Shown: positions 1 through 8,171 of the stretch, in pieces
Layout of the letters: every line of letters starts with the position of its first letter
Position numbering within the stretch: the stretch's first letter is position 1
From: Erythrobacter sp.
Lineage (GTDB): Bacteria > Pseudomonadota > Alphaproteobacteria > Sphingomonadales > Sphingomonadaceae
Reading direction: 5' to 3'
Length of the DNA stretch: 64,000 nucleotides
Assembly: GCF_024305245.1 (NCBI RefSeq)
Contig: NZ_JAMWYX010000001.1
Span: forward strand, 1-64,000
Notes under the pieces: generated by a model
What the model was told of the DNA's origin: nothing
What the model saw: only the letters and a program-made list of their open reading frames with translations
Database searches by the model: none
Program-made: the position numbers and the translations under genes

Positions 1-38
1 GACAGGGTGGGGGAACCGGCCGGCTCCGGGGGGAAGGC

Positions 39-740
39 TTACGCTGCGTCGACCAGCACCACTTCGCTGTCTTCCAGCGCGGTGATGGTGACGCTGTCCA
101 GCGCCGTGATCGCTACGCCGTCACGGGCGTTCGCCTCGACGTCATCGATCCGGATCTTGCCGGTGGCGGGCACCAGATAGAGGTGACGGTCAGCACTGCG
201 GGGCGTGTAGGTCACGCTCTCACCCGCCTTGATCGTTGCCCCCAGCACCCGCGCATCGGCACGGATCTTGAGCGCGTCGTTATCGTTCGCCACGCCGCTG
301 GCGAGCGGGACGAAGGCGCCGTTGCGGCTGTCCTTGGGGAACTGGCGCGCGCCCCAGCTGGGTTCGCCGCCGCGCTCGTCGGGGATGATCCAGATCTGGA
401 ACAGCGTCGTGTCTGTGCCTTCGCGGTTGTATTCCGAATGGCGCACGCCGCTGCCCGCGCTAATCACCTGCACGTCGCCCGCTTCGGTGCGGCCTTCGTT
501 GCCCATGCTGTCGCGGTGCGTGATCGCGCCGGTGCGGACATAGGTGATGATCTCCATGTCGCTGTGCGGATGGGTGGGGAAGCCGGTGCCCGCAGCGATC
601 TTGTCATCGTTCCAGACCCGCAATGCGCCCCAGTGGACGCGGGCAGGATCGTGATAGCTGGCGAACGAGAAGTGGTGGCGCGCATCCAGCCAACCGTGGT
701 CGGCGGCACCCAGCGTGTTGAAGGGACGAAGTTCGATCAT
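39..740 (-). CDS. Pirin family protein (cupin, quercetinase-like)
   Basis: A 233-residue bicupin of the pirin/YhhW family; characterised members are metal-dependent quercetin dioxygenases or redox-linked regulators. The N-terminal cupin carries the family metal ligands: His57 and His59 (motif PTHPHSDME) and His101 with Glu103 (motif VRHSEYN). Length is normal for the YhhW branch. It is transcribed divergently from a LysR regulator starting about 120 bp away, the usual arrangement for a LysR target, so that regulator probably controls it (inference). The 38 bases between the stop codon and the left window edge hold nothing recognisable. The physiological substrate is unknown. Confidence 0.93.
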   Translation of the reverse strand: MIELRPFNTLGAADHGWLDARHHFSFASYHDPARVHWGALRVWNDDKIAAGTGFPTHPHSDMEIITYVRTGAITHRDSMGNEGRTEAGDVQVISAGSGVRHSEYNREGTDTTLFQIWIIPDERGGEPSWGARQFPKDSRNGAFVPLASGVANDNDALKIRADARVLGATIKAGESVTYTPRSADRHLYLVPATGKIRIDDVEANARDGVAITALDSVTITALEDSEVVLVDAA

Positions 741-863
741 GGCGTTTCTCCTTGTTTCGGAGTGGCCCGCAACTGGGCTCGCTCTGTTGCAACGGGAGAT
801 AGGCGGTATGGTTCAAACGGATAAGTGCGATAAAACTTGCCAAGATGTTCGGATTATTTGAAC

Positions 864-1763
864 ATGCAGCCCATGAAACTCGGTGAACCCACCCTCGATC
901 AGTTGCGCATCTTCATCGCGGTCGCCGACCACGGCAGCTTCGGCGGCGCGGCCAAGGCGATGGGGCGCGCGGTTTCGGCAGTGTCCTACGGTATCGCCCA
1001 ATTGGAGGCGCAGTTGGCGCTCACCCTGTTCGAGCGCGAAGGATCGCGCCGCCCGGTGCTGACTGCGGCGGGCGAGGGTCTGCTGGCGGAGGCGCGCAGC
1101 GTTGCCGACCGGGCCGATGCGCTGCTGGCGAAGGCGCGCTCGCTCCACGCGGGGCAGGAAGCGGCGATCACGCTGGTGGTCGATGTCATGGTGTCCGGCG
1201 AGGTGACGGCGCACGTGCTTGGCGCGTTCCGGCAGATGTTCCCCACCTGCGCGCTGACTTTGCGGATCGAAGGGCTGGGCGCGGTCGCGGCCTGCCTGAT
1301 CGATGGCGAGGCCGATCTGGCCATCGGCGGCCCGGTGATCGGCGATCAGCCGGGGCTGGAGCGGCAGGCGGTGGGGGAAATCGACCTGATCCCCGTCGCC
1401 GCGCCGTCCCACCCGCTTTCGCAACCGGGCATCGCGCCGGGAGAAAGCCGCCGCCACCTGCAGCTGGTGCTGACCGACCGTTCTCCGATGACAGAGGGCC
1501 GCGAGTTCTCGGTTCTCAGCCCGCTGACGTGGCGGCTGGGGGACTTGGGTGCGAAGCATTCGTTGCTGCGCGAAGGGCTGGGCTGGGGCAACATGCCGCG
1601 CGCGATGGTGGCGGGCGATCTGGCGAGCGGCTCGCTGGTGGAACTCGACCTGCCGGAAAAGCCCGGCGCACATTATCGCCTGAGCGCCCTATGGCGACGC
1701 GACACGCGGCTCGGCCCTGCGGCAAGCTGGCTGGTCGATGCGTTTCGGGAGGGGTTGGGGTAG
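864..1763 (+). CDS. LysR family transcriptional regulator
   Basis: LysR-type regulator of about 299 residues: N-terminal winged helix-turn-helix (LDQLRIFIAVADHGSF..AA.AM) followed by a periplasmic-binding-like effector domain. The frame is also open from a TTG at 837 (308 residues), but the HTH alignment favours the ATG at 864 or 873; no strong ribosome binding site separates these. It is divergent to the pirin gene and probably autoregulates and controls it through the shared 123-bp intergenic region. The inducer cannot be read from sequence. Confidence 0.9.
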   Translation: MQPMKLGEPTLDQLRIFIAVADHGSFGGAAKAMGRAVSAVSYGIAQLEAQLALTLFEREGSRRPVLTAAGEGLLAEARSVADRADALLAKARSLHAGQEAAITLVVDVMVSGEVTAHVLGAFRQMFPTCALTLRIEGLGAVAACLIDGEADLAIGGPVIGDQPGLERQAVGEIDLIPVAAPSHPLSQPGIAPGESRRHLQLVLTDRSPMTEGREFSVLSPLTWRLGDLGAKHSLLREGLGWGNMPRAMVAGDLASGSLVELDLPEKPGAHYRLSALWRRDTRLGPAASWLVDAFREGLG

Positions 1764-2051
1764 GGGAGGTGTGAGGGCGGCACGGTGAACGGTGATGGCC
1801 GAAACCTGCCGGGCGGCTTTCCCATGGGGCTGGAGAAAACCTGCCGTTCAGGAATCGACCCCGTTGCGGTCGTTTGCTGCGGGCAGCGACTTCCTGAAAG
1901 CGGCCACAAGTTTATAGGGCCCGGAACCGCTGTAATCGGAACTTTCTGCCAGTTCGGCCTATGTTGTTCAACGGCATAGCTCGCAATTCGCCGCTTGCTC
2001 TGATCTCCCACTGCCTCCACAAGCGTCCGCGAAACGATAGGGAGATAGAGA
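1764..2051. other. Intergenic region without recognisable gene
   Basis: A 288-bp spacer. Short open frames on both strands show no family resemblance. Just ahead of 2052 lies a GGGAGATAGAG tract that serves as ribosome binding site for the next gene. Confidence 0.5.
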
Positions 2052-2447
2052 TTGCTGTTCCACACAATGGTAGGGTCCAACGACATCGAGCGGTCGCGGC
2101 AGTTCTACAACGCGGTTCTGGGTGTTCTGGGAATGCCAGAACCGATGAACAATATTGCCGGAAGCGGGCATATGCGCCTCTTCTACCCGAACCCGGGCGG
2201 AACAAACTTCATCGTCACTCAGCCGATCAACGATGAACCGGCGACTGTGGCAAACGGGGCTACGGTTGCTTTCTCTTGCAATTCACCCGAACAAGTTCAG
2301 CAATTTCACGATGTGGCCGTCGCCAACGGCGGAACATCAATCGAAGACGCTCCCGGTCCGCGGGAGTCTGCGATGGGAACGATCCACCTGACCTACGTGC
2401 GCGACCCTGATGGTAACAAGCTGTGCGGAATTCACATCCCCGGATAA
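2052..2447 (+). CDS. VOC family protein (glyoxalase-like)
   Basis: A 131-residue single-module vicinal oxygen chelate protein (glyoxalase/bleomycin-resistance fold). It begins MLFHTMVGSNDIERS, has the first beta-alpha-beta-beta-beta unit with FYNAVLG, and ends with the typical TYVRDPDGNKLC strand. The start chosen is a TTG preceded at about 7 nt by GGAGATAGAG; the only alternative, the ATG five codons in, would remove part of the first strand and its His. Members act in detoxification or as dioxygenases, but the substrate cannot be inferred. Confidence 0.88.
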   Translation: MLFHTMVGSNDIERSRQFYNAVLGVLGMPEPMNNIAGSGHMRLFYPNPGGTNFIVTQPINDEPATVANGATVAFSCNSPEQVQQFHDVAVANGGTSIEDAPGPRESAMGTIHLTYVRDPDGNKLCGIHIPG

Positions 2448-2798
2448 GCTTTTTTAATTCGTCCCCAGCCTGCACCGCCGGGGCAGTGACCAATGGGGAG
2501 CGGCCCTTCCGCTCTCCACCCACTAACGGTCATTTCCAGCAACCGAATGCAATCCCGAAATCCGCCAGCCAGATATACCGCTTCGGCGGCTGGACGTCTG
2601 CGTTCCCGTCTAGCGACTTGAATGGTCCTTACCGCTAGCGCCCCCCCGGGCTTGATCCGGGCGCTTTCTTCCTCCCCTCCCCGTGGGGAGGGGTTGGGGG
2701 TGGGCGTACGACATCAGCGTGCGTTGCACACCCATCCCTAGCCGTAGGCGCTGCGCGCCAGCTTCGCTTCCCCTCAAGGGAAGGGTGTCAGGAAAGCC
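2448..2798. other. Intergenic region with two palindromic repeats
   Basis: No gene recognised in these 351 bases. They hold an REP-like stem (CCCGG..CCGGG around 2645-2661) and a perfect 9-bp hairpin, CCCCTCCCC (2674-2682) with GGGGAGGGG (2685-2693), followed by TTGGGGGTGGGC. That element recurs at 25914-25947. The region lies between two convergent genes and may also serve in termination. Confidence 0.6.
2674..2705 (+). repeat. Palindromic G/C repeat, copy 1
   Basis: Nine-base arms CCCCTCCCC and GGGGAGGGG separated by GT, followed by the tail TTGGGGGTGGGC. The same arm-plus-tail arrangement occurs at 25914-25947 with CCCCTCCCGC and GCGGGAGGGG arms, so this is a dispersed element and not simple base bias. 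Confidence 0.7.
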
Positions 2799-4667
2799 CT
2801 AAACCTGTTCCAACGCCTCCAGCACTGTCCCCGCGGCGAGCCATGCCTGTTCGGAATCGGCCAGCGTATCGGCCGCCTTGGCGCGGGCGCTCAGCAGGCT
2901 TTGCAGCTTTGCGCTGTCCGCTCCGGGCTTGCCACTGCTTGCCGCGAGGATCTGCTGATCCAGCCGCTCGACCTCGGCAGTCGCGCGGGCCAGGGCCTTT
3001 TCCGCCTTGTCCAATTCGGACTGGGCAAAGCGCGCCTGCGCCATGGTCTTGGGCGCGTTCGGCTTGGCGCCCGCGCTGTTGCCCTTGATCGCATCGCCCT
3101 TCGGCTTCCGGCCGAGGATGAAGTCGATGTAATCATCCATGCTGCCGGCATATTCGCGTGCGGTCCCGCCATCGACCAGCACCAGCCGGTCAGCGGTCAG
3201 TTCGACCATGTGGCGATCGTGGCTGATCAGGATCACCGCGCCGGAATAGCTGTTGAGCGCCTGAATCAACGCCTCGCGCGCGTCGACATCCAAGTGGTTG
3301 GTCGGCTCGTCGAGGATCAGCAGATGCGGCGCGTCGCGGGTGATCAGCGCCAACGCCAGCCGCGCACGCTCCCCGCCCGAAAGCTTGTCGACCCGCTGGT
3401 TCGCGCGCGGACCGGAAAAGCCGAAGCGGCCCAGCTGCGCGCGAATGGCGCCCTGCGATTGCCCGTCCATCGCACGGTTCATCAGATCGAGCGGGGTGTC
3501 CTCGCCCGCCAGTTCCTCGACCTGATACTGCGTGAAATATCCCACCTTGAGCTTGCCGGGCGCATTCACCGCGCCTTCGGCAGGCGCAAGCTGCGAGGCG
3601 AGCAGGCGCGCCAGTGTGGTCTTGCCATTGCCGTTGCGGCCCAGCAGCGCGATCCGGTCATCGGCCTCGATCCGGAAGTTCAGCCGCTTCAGGATCGGCG
3701 GGGCTTCGCCGTAACCCACCGCCGCCTGTTCCAGCGTGATCATCGGCGATTTCATCTCCGCCGGATCGGGAAAATCGAAGCTCAGCGTCGGATCTTCCAT
3801 CATCGCGGCGATGGGCTGCATCTTGGCGAGCATCTTGGCGCGCGATTGCGCCTGTTTGGCGGTGGAGGCGCGGGCCGAGTTGCGAGCGACGTAATCCTGC
3901 AGCCGCGCGCGCTGTGCATCCTGCGATGCCTTGGCAGAAGCCAACTGCGCCGCGCGTTCGGCGCGCTGCTTTTCGAAGGCATCATAGCCGCCGGGATAGA
4001 GCGTCAACTGCCCGCCCTGCAGGTGGAGGATGTGATCGACCACCTTGTTGAGCAGGTCGCGTTCGTGGCTGATCACCACCAGAGTGGCGGGGTAGGATTT
4101 GAGGAAGTTCTCCAGCCACAATGTCGCTTCGAGATCCAGGTGGTTCGAAGGCTCGTCCAGCAGCAGGATGTCAGGTTCGGAGAACAGCAATGCGCCCAGC
4201 GCGATGCGCATTTTCCAGCCGCCGGAAAAGCTGTCGACCGGGCGCTTCTGCATCTCTTCGTCAAACCCTAGGCCGTTGAGGATCTTGGCTGCGCGCGCCG
4301 GGGCTGAATAGGCGTCGATGGCGAGCAGGCGTTCGTGGACATCGCCCATGCGGTCCATGTCGGTGCAGGTTTCCAGCTCTTCCAGCAGGCTGGCGCGTTC
4401 GGTGGCGGAGGCGAGCACCACTTCCTCCGGCGTCATGCTGCCGCTGGGGGCTTCCTGCGCGATATAGCCGATCCGCGCACGCGAAGGCTTGCTGATTTCA
4501 CCGTCGTCGGGTTCGATCTCGCCGATCAATGCCTTCATCAGCGTGGACTTGCCCGCGCCGTTGCGGCCGATGAGGCCGACGCGCGCGCCCACCGGCACGG
4601 TTGCGCTGGCGCGTTCAAGAATGGCCCGGCCGCCAAGCCGCACTGTGACACCGTCGATGGTAAGCAT
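2799..4667 (-). CDS. ABC-F family ATP-binding protein (Uup/YheS type)
   Basis: A 622-residue protein with two ABC ATPase domains in one chain and no transmembrane part, the hallmark of ABC-F ribosome-associated factors. Domain 1 has Walker A GRNGAGKS (about 34-41), signature SGGWK (148-152) and Walker B ILLLDEP (167-173). The inter-domain linker follows (about 230-310, Ala/Arg-rich, YxxYV-like). Domain 2 has Walker A GRNGNGKT (343-350) and a second LSGGE signature. A charged C-terminal coiled-coil-like tail (from about residue 530) resembles the Uup/YheS C-terminal extension. Such proteins relieve stalled ribosomes or tune translation; antibiotic resistance roles exist in other subfamilies but nothing here indicates one. 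Confidence 0.95.
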   Translation of the reverse strand: MLTIDGVTVRLGGRAILERASATVPVGARVGLIGRNGAGKSTLMKALIGEIEPDDGEISKPSRARIGYIAQEAPSGSMTPEEVVLASATERASLLEELETCTDMDRMGDVHERLLAIDAYSAPARAAKILNGLGFDEEMQKRPVDSFSGGWKMRIALGALLFSEPDILLLDEPSNHLDLEATLWLENFLKSYPATLVVISHERDLLNKVVDHILHLQGGQLTLYPGGYDAFEKQRAERAAQLASAKASQDAQRARLQDYVARNSARASTAKQAQSRAKMLAKMQPIAAMMEDPTLSFDFPDPAEMKSPMITLEQAAVGYGEAPPILKRLNFRIEADDRIALLGRNGNGKTTLARLLASQLAPAEGAVNAPGKLKVGYFTQYQVEELAGEDTPLDLMNRAMDGQSQGAIRAQLGRFGFSGPRANQRVDKLSGGERARLALALITRDAPHLLILDEPTNHLDVDAREALIQALNSYSGAVILISHDRHMVELTADRLVLVDGGTAREYAGSMDDYIDFILGRKPKGDAIKGNSAGAKPNAPKTMAQARFAQSELDKAEKALARATAEVERLDQQILAASSGKPGADSAKLQSLLSARAKAADTLADSEQAWLAAGTVLEALEQV

Positions 4668-4731
4668 GGGCGGGCCTGTAACAGGCTATGGCCGCGCGCC
4701 CAAAGGAAATCCCGCATTGCAGCAAATGCAG

Positions 4732-5385
4732 CTACGGCCCGAACCGGATCGGCGGGTCTCCGGCCTGCCAGGGCGCGAATTTGGGCATGACAGCCTTGAA
4801 CAGGTCCGAAGCAAGGTGCCGTTCGAGCCATTCCTGCACATGCGGCAATCCCTGCGCGTCGAACCAGTCGCGATCGGTGTTGGCGAACTGGCGGATAAAC
4901 GGGAACAGCGCGATGTCGGCAAGGGTGGGGCGATCACCGCGCAGATACGCGCTCATGCCAAGCCGCGCATCCAGATCAAGCAGCACCGACAAGCCGTGGG
5001 TGCGATGATCGAGGCGGAATGTGGCCTCATCGCCGCCTGCCTCATCGGGATAGCGGTTCGGGTATTTGTAACGGTCGAGATGGTGCTTGAACGGCCCGTC
5101 ATTGCGCGAAATCAGCGCCGGATCATCGCCCGCCAGCCAGCCTTCGGGGTCGTTCTGCGCCAGCGCCCAGCGCATGATCGCGAGGCTTTCATCCAGCACG
5201 GTGCCGTCCTCCAGCACCAGCACTGGCACGGTTGCCTTGGGCGAGGCTTCGGCAAGCTGCGGCGGCTTGGCGGCGAGCTTCACCTCGCGCAATTCCACTG
5301 CGACCCCCGCCGTCCACAGCGCCATCCGCGCCCGCATCGCATAGGGGCAGCGGCGGAAGGAGTAGAGGATCGGGAGGGCGGTCAT
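4732..5385 (-). CDS. Glutathione S-transferase-like protein
   Basis: A 217-residue protein with an N-terminal thioredoxin-fold GST domain ([10 protein letters not shown], Cys13, as in glutaredoxin 2-like GSTs; cis-Pro in [11 protein letters not shown]) and a C-terminal all-helical domain. The start ATG at 5385 overlaps the trhO stop in ATGA; a much longer upstream open frame is low-complexity Arg/Pro and is the shadow of trhO. It is the third gene of an ilvE-trhO-gst operon, probably translationally coupled. Substrate unknown. Confidence 0.9.
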   Translation of the reverse strand: MTALPILYSFRRCPYAMRARMALWTAGVAVELREVKLAAKPPQLAEASPKATVPVLVLEDGTVLDESLAIMRWALAQNDPEGWLAGDDPALISRNDGPFKHHLDRYKYPNRYPDEAGGDEATFRLDHRTHGLSVLLDLDARLGMSAYLRGDRPTLADIALFPFIRQFANTDRDWFDAQGLPHVQEWLERHLASDLFKAVMPKFAPWQAGDPPIRFGP

Positions 5386-6308
5386 GGCAGCGCCTTGCGT
5401 ACTGCGCCGACGTGCAGTTCGCCGCGTGCCTTGGCAAGCGCCTCCTGCCGCTGGCGCTCGGCATAACCGGCGCGTTGTTCGGGCGTGCGTTCGTCGATGC
5501 AGGCGGGGCAGCTCACCCCGTCCTCGTAATCGGGATGGGCAAGGGCGGCGGCATCCAGCGGGCGGCGGCAGGCGCGGCACAGTTGGAAGGTGCCTTGTTC
5601 GAGCCCGTGGCGCACAGTCACCCGTTCATCGAAGACGAAGCACTCGCCTTGCCACAGGCTTTCGGTTTCAGGCACGTGTTCGAGATACTTCAGAATGCCG
5701 CCCTTGAGGTGATAGACCTCGTCGATCCCCTCGGCACGCAGGAAGCTCGTGGATTTCTCGCAGCGGATGCCGCCGGTACAGAACATCGCGACCTTCTTTT
5801 TGCCATCGAGCAGTTCGTCGCGATGCTCGCGGAACCAGGCGGGGAAATCGCGGAAGGATGGCGTCTGCGGATCGACCGCGCCCGCAAAGGTGCCGACCGC
5901 GACTTCGTAGTCGTTGCGGGTGTCGATCACGATGGTGTCCGGATCGGCGATCAGCGCGTTCCAGTCATGCGGATCGACATAGTGGCCCGCCGACAGCGTC
6001 GGGTCGATGTCGGGTTCGCCCATGGTCACGATCTCGCGCTTCACCCGCACCTTCATGCGGTGAAACGGCATTTCGGGCGCGTTGGAGTATTTAACGTCGA
6101 GGTCAGCGCACCCCGGCAACTTGCGGATATGGCCGAGCACCGATGCCAGCGCATTGTCGCTGCCCGCAATCGTGCCGTTGATCCCCTCGCGGGCGAGCAG
6201 CAGCGTGCCCTTGATCCCATGCGCCTCGCACGCGGCGAGCAGGGGCGCGCGCAACGCTTCGGGGTCGGGGAATGGCGTGAAGCGGTAGAGCGCAGCGACC
6301 TGGATCAA
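5382..6308 (-). CDS. trhO: tRNA uridine(34) hydroxylase TrhO (YceA, rhodanese domain)
   Basis: A 308-residue protein of the YceA/TrhO family, which forms 5-hydroxyuridine at tRNA wobble position 34. An N-terminal acylphosphatase-like domain (to about 95) is followed by a rhodanese domain with the catalytic loop CTGGIRCEK (Cys177, second Cys183). The C-terminus has two CxxC pairs (244/247 and 267/270) typical of a zinc site. The start assigned is TTG at 6308, which overlaps the ilvE stop as TTGA; the residues from there ([10 protein letters not shown]) match the family N-terminus, while sequence upstream does not. The gene therefore overlaps both neighbours by four bases. Confidence 0.93.
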   Translation of the reverse strand: MIQVAALYRFTPFPDPEALRAPLLAACEAHGIKGTLLLAREGINGTIAGSDNALASVLGHIRKLPGCADLDVKYSNAPEMPFHRMKVRVKREIVTMGEPDIDPTLSAGHYVDPHDWNALIADPDTIVIDTRNDYEVAVGTFAGAVDPQTPSFRDFPAWFREHRDELLDGKKKVAMFCTGGIRCEKSTSFLRAEGIDEVYHLKGGILKYLEHVPETESLWQGECFVFDERVTVRHGLEQGTFQLCRACRRPLDAAALAHPDYEDGVSCPACIDERTPEQRAGYAERQRQEALAKARGELHVGAVRKALP

Positions 6309-7384
6309 ACCCGCATCACCCAGCCGTGCGTGTCGGCGATCCGGCCGGTCTGGATGCCGACCAGCCGCTCGCGCATCTTTTGCGCCATCTGGCCGATACC
6401 GCCGGTGCCGATGGTAAACTCCCCAGAGGGCGAGGCGACGGTGCCGACGGGAGTGACCACAGCAGCCGTGCCGCAGGCCAGGGTTTCCAGCAGCGTGCCG
6501 CTTTCCGCCTCTTCGCGCCATTGGTCGATCCCGTAGGGCTCCTCGCGCACTTCAAGCCCTTCCTCGCGCAGCATCGCGATAAGCGAATCGCGGGTGATGC
6601 CGGGCAGGATCGTACCGGTCAGCGGCGGGGTGATGACGCTGCCGTCAGACCGGATGAAGAACAGGTTCATACCGCCCAGCTCCTCGACCCAGCGGTGTTC
6701 GACCGCGTCGAGGAACACCACCTGATCGCAGCCTTGCGCCGTGGCCTCTGCCTGCGGGACCAGCGATGCGGCGTAGTTGCCGCCGGTCTTGGCCGCCCCG
6801 GTGCCGCCGGGTGCGGCGCGGACATAATCCTGACTCACCCAGATTTTGACCGGGTTCACGCCCTTCTTGAAGTAATTGCCCGCCGCGCTGATGATCACCA
6901 CGAACTTGTACTGCTTGGCCGGGCGCACGCCGAGAAAGGCTTCGGACGCGAACATGAAGGGCCGGATATACAGCGATCCGCCCTCGATTGGCGGCAGCCA
7001 TGCGGCGTCGGCAGCAACGATTTCGCGCACGGCGGCGAGGAAGGTTTCCTCCGGGATTTCCGGCATCGCCATGCGCCGCGCGCTGGCGTTGAACCGCTGT
7101 GCGTTGGCATCCGGACGGAACAGCGACAGCCCGCCATCGGCATGGGCGAAGGCTTTCATGCCTTCGAATATCTCCTGCGCATAGTGCAGCACGCTGGCCG
7201 CCGGATCGAGCGGGATGGGCCCGCGCGGGCCGATCGTCGGCGTCTGCCACCCACCGAGCGCCTCGTCGTAATCGATCACCACCATATGATCGGTGAACAC
7301 CGTCCCGAAGCCGGGATCGGCAATCAGCGCATCGCGAGTGGCATCGGGCGTGGGCGCGGGGTGAGGCGTGCGGGTGAAGTGCAT
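6305..7384 (-). CDS. ilvE: Branched-chain amino acid aminotransferase
   Basis: A class IV PLP aminotransferase of 359 residues catalysing the last step of valine, leucine and isoleucine synthesis (2-oxo acid plus glutamate). The PLP lysine is probably Lys199 in GAAKTGGNY, with phosphate-binding [14 protein letters not shown] loops downstream. Length and motifs match the longer (prokaryotic/eukaryotic type II) BCAT group. It is the first gene of the ilvE-trhO-gst operon. A mosaic stem-loop repeat and the terminator of the small unit at 7622-7800 lie upstream. Confidence 0.95.
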   Translation of the reverse strand: MHFTRTPHPAPTPDATRDALIADPGFGTVFTDHMVVIDYDEALGGWQTPTIGPRGPIPLDPAASVLHYAQEIFEGMKAFAHADGGLSLFRPDANAQRFNASARRMAMPEIPEETFLAAVREIVAADAAWLPPIEGGSLYIRPFMFASEAFLGVRPAKQYKFVVIISAAGNYFKKGVNPVKIWVSQDYVRAAPGGTGAAKTGGNYAASLVPQAEATAQGCDQVVFLDAVEHRWVEELGGMNLFFIRSDGSVITPPLTGTILPGITRDSLIAMLREEGLEVREEPYGIDQWREEAESGTLLETLACGTAAVVTPVGTVASPSGEFTIGTGGIGQMAQKMRERLVGIQTGRIADTHGWVMRV

Positions 7385-7510
7385 GATTTGCGCCTAATCC
7401 TGCGCGGGGATTTGGGCAAGACGCGTGTTGCGGGATCACCCTTGGTCGCCCCTCCACCATTCTTGCGGACGGCTCCCCTCCTTTAGAGGAGAGGGCCAGA
7501 ATGGGCCAGA

Positions 7511-7597
7511 GGCCCGCAAGGGCGACCGCCCGCCCGCAGGGGCCCGTAGCGCAGCGAAGGAACAGCCCCGAGGACGAACCTGCGGAGGCAGGTTCGC
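7511..7597 (+). repeat. Mosaic stem-loop repeat, copy A
   Basis: Begins GGCCCGCAAG, continues with GGGC/GCCC and GGGGC/GCCCC helices around CCCGCAG, then GAGGA and a terminal 9-bp stem CGAACCTGC-GGAG-GCAGGTTCG (7575-7596). Copy B shares this architecture, with a T-A to C-G pair exchange in the terminal stem. Confidence 0.75.
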
Positions 7598-7621
7598 AAA
7601 GCAAAGGCCTGAAGCACAAAT

Positions 7622-7671
7622 GAAAAGGGCAGCTCCGCGCCCCGAAATAAGGGGTGCATGGAACTGCCCTT
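7622..7671 (-). terminator. Rho-independent terminator of the small minus-strand unit
   Basis: Arms AAGGGCAGCTCC (7625-7636) and GGAACTGCCCTT (7660-7671) pair over 12 bp with one G-T. The loop holds a second CCCC/GGGG helix. On the minus strand the stem is followed by TTTTC. It closes the unit containing the 7725-7781 ORF. Confidence 0.7.
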
Positions 7672-7724
7672 GACATGGTCAGCGGCCGGAAGTGCCGCTC
7701 ACGAAGCCTTACTTGGCCAGATAA

Positions 7725-7781
7725 TTACCGAGTATGCTCCGTAGGGATCTTCACCGACCTCGCTACTGAACCATGAGACAT
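7725..7781 (-). CDS. Candidate 18-residue small protein or leader peptide
   Basis: ATG at 7781, stop TAA at 7725, product MSHGSVARSVKIPTEHTR. It is preceded at a 1-nt spacing by GAAAGGAGGTGATCC (complement of 7783-7797), a 15-nt perfect complement of the alphaproteobacterial 16S rRNA 3' end. The unit ends in a terminator 54 bp downstream after a further small hairpin, so it looks like an independent tiny gene and not a leader of ilvE. I do not recognise the peptide. The RNA rather than the peptide could be the functional product. The very short gap from SD to ATG would be unusual for efficient initiation. Confidence 0.4.
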   Translation of the reverse strand: MSHGSVARSVKIPTEHTR

Positions 7782-7782
7782 C

Positions 7783-7797
7783 GGATCACCTCCTTTC
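7783..7797 (-). promoter_or_regulatory. Perfect extended Shine-Dalgarno (anti-16S) sequence
   Basis: Minus strand reads GAAAGGAGGTGATCC, complementary to the whole 3'-terminal GGAUCACCUCCUUUC of 16S rRNA. Read on the plus strand it imitates a 16S 3' end, but nothing else of 16S rRNA precedes it. Confidence 0.6.
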
Positions 7798-7898
7798 GCG
7801 CTTGTGAGCCAGACCCGCCGCATCACCGGGGGCCGAGAGCCGCGATCGCCGCTGGCCTCGGGATGCAATGTGAATCATGGAGGTGACAGTGACAAGTC

Positions 7899-7984
7899 TT
7901 GTAAAAAACTTTTCCCGCGTCATACTCTGCCCCCGCCGCAAGAAGCGCGCGGATCGAACGCCTGAGGGATGCCTCGGGCGTTTT
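7899..7984 (+). ncRNA. Candidate small RNA with promoter and terminator
   Basis: A sigma70-like promoter TTGTAA (7899-7904), 16 bp, CATACT (7921-7926) is followed within about 60 bases by a clean terminator. The implied transcript is only about 50 nt (from about 7933), with a first imperfect GC stem and the terminator stem. No ORF of recognisable family. It is divergent to the small minus-strand unit. Weak evidence: it rests on promoter and terminator resemblance only. Confidence 0.3.
7959..7984 (+). terminator. Rho-independent terminator
   Basis: Stem CGCCTGAGG (7959-7967) and CCTCGGGCG (7972-7980), nine pairs with one T-G, GATG loop, followed by TTTT. Confidence 0.7.
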
Positions 7985-8072
7985 GCGTTTCGGCGGCGCG
8001 TTGTGGACAGCCTGCGGACAAGCCTGTGGATATTAATGTATAGAATCGGGTGTTCCTGATTGCCGGGCCGCA

Positions 8073-8161
8073 GGCCCGCAAGGCCACGCGGCCGCCCCGC
8101 AGGCGCTCTGCCGCACAGCGGCAGAAGCAGCGCCGAGGACGAACCCGCGGAGGCGGGTTCG
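8073..8161 (+). repeat. Mosaic stem-loop repeat, copy B
   Basis: Same order of modules as copy A: GGCCCGCAAG, GGCC/GGCC helix, CCCCGCAG, internal 8-bp stem TCTGCCGC-ACA-GCGGCAGA (8107-8125), GAGGA, terminal stem CGAACCCGC-GGAG-GCGGGTTCG (8140-8161). Lies at the 3' end of the lipoprotein gene that follows on the minus strand. Confidence 0.75.
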
Positions 8162-8171
8162 CACTACAAAA

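Larger units (their letters stand above)
7385..8171. other. Long non-coding region with small transcription units and two mosaic repeats
   Basis: No conventional protein gene lies in these 787 bases. They contain, in order, mosaic repeat A (7511-7597), a minus-strand terminator (7622-7671), an 18-codon minus-strand ORF with an exceptional ribosome binding site (7725-7797), a plus-strand promoter-like element and terminator (7899-7984), and mosaic repeat B (8073-8161). Each is listed separately. Confidence 0.7.

Noticed and set aside
7783..7797. Apparent 3' end of a 16S rRNA gene on the plus strand
   Set aside because: Only the last 15 nt match; no helix 45 or other 16S sequence precedes it. 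It is explained by a strong Shine-Dalgarno on the minus strand.
7877..8059. 60-codon plus-strand frame
   Set aside because: Runs through the terminator at 7959-7984 and has no recognisable features; a non-coding explanation fits better.
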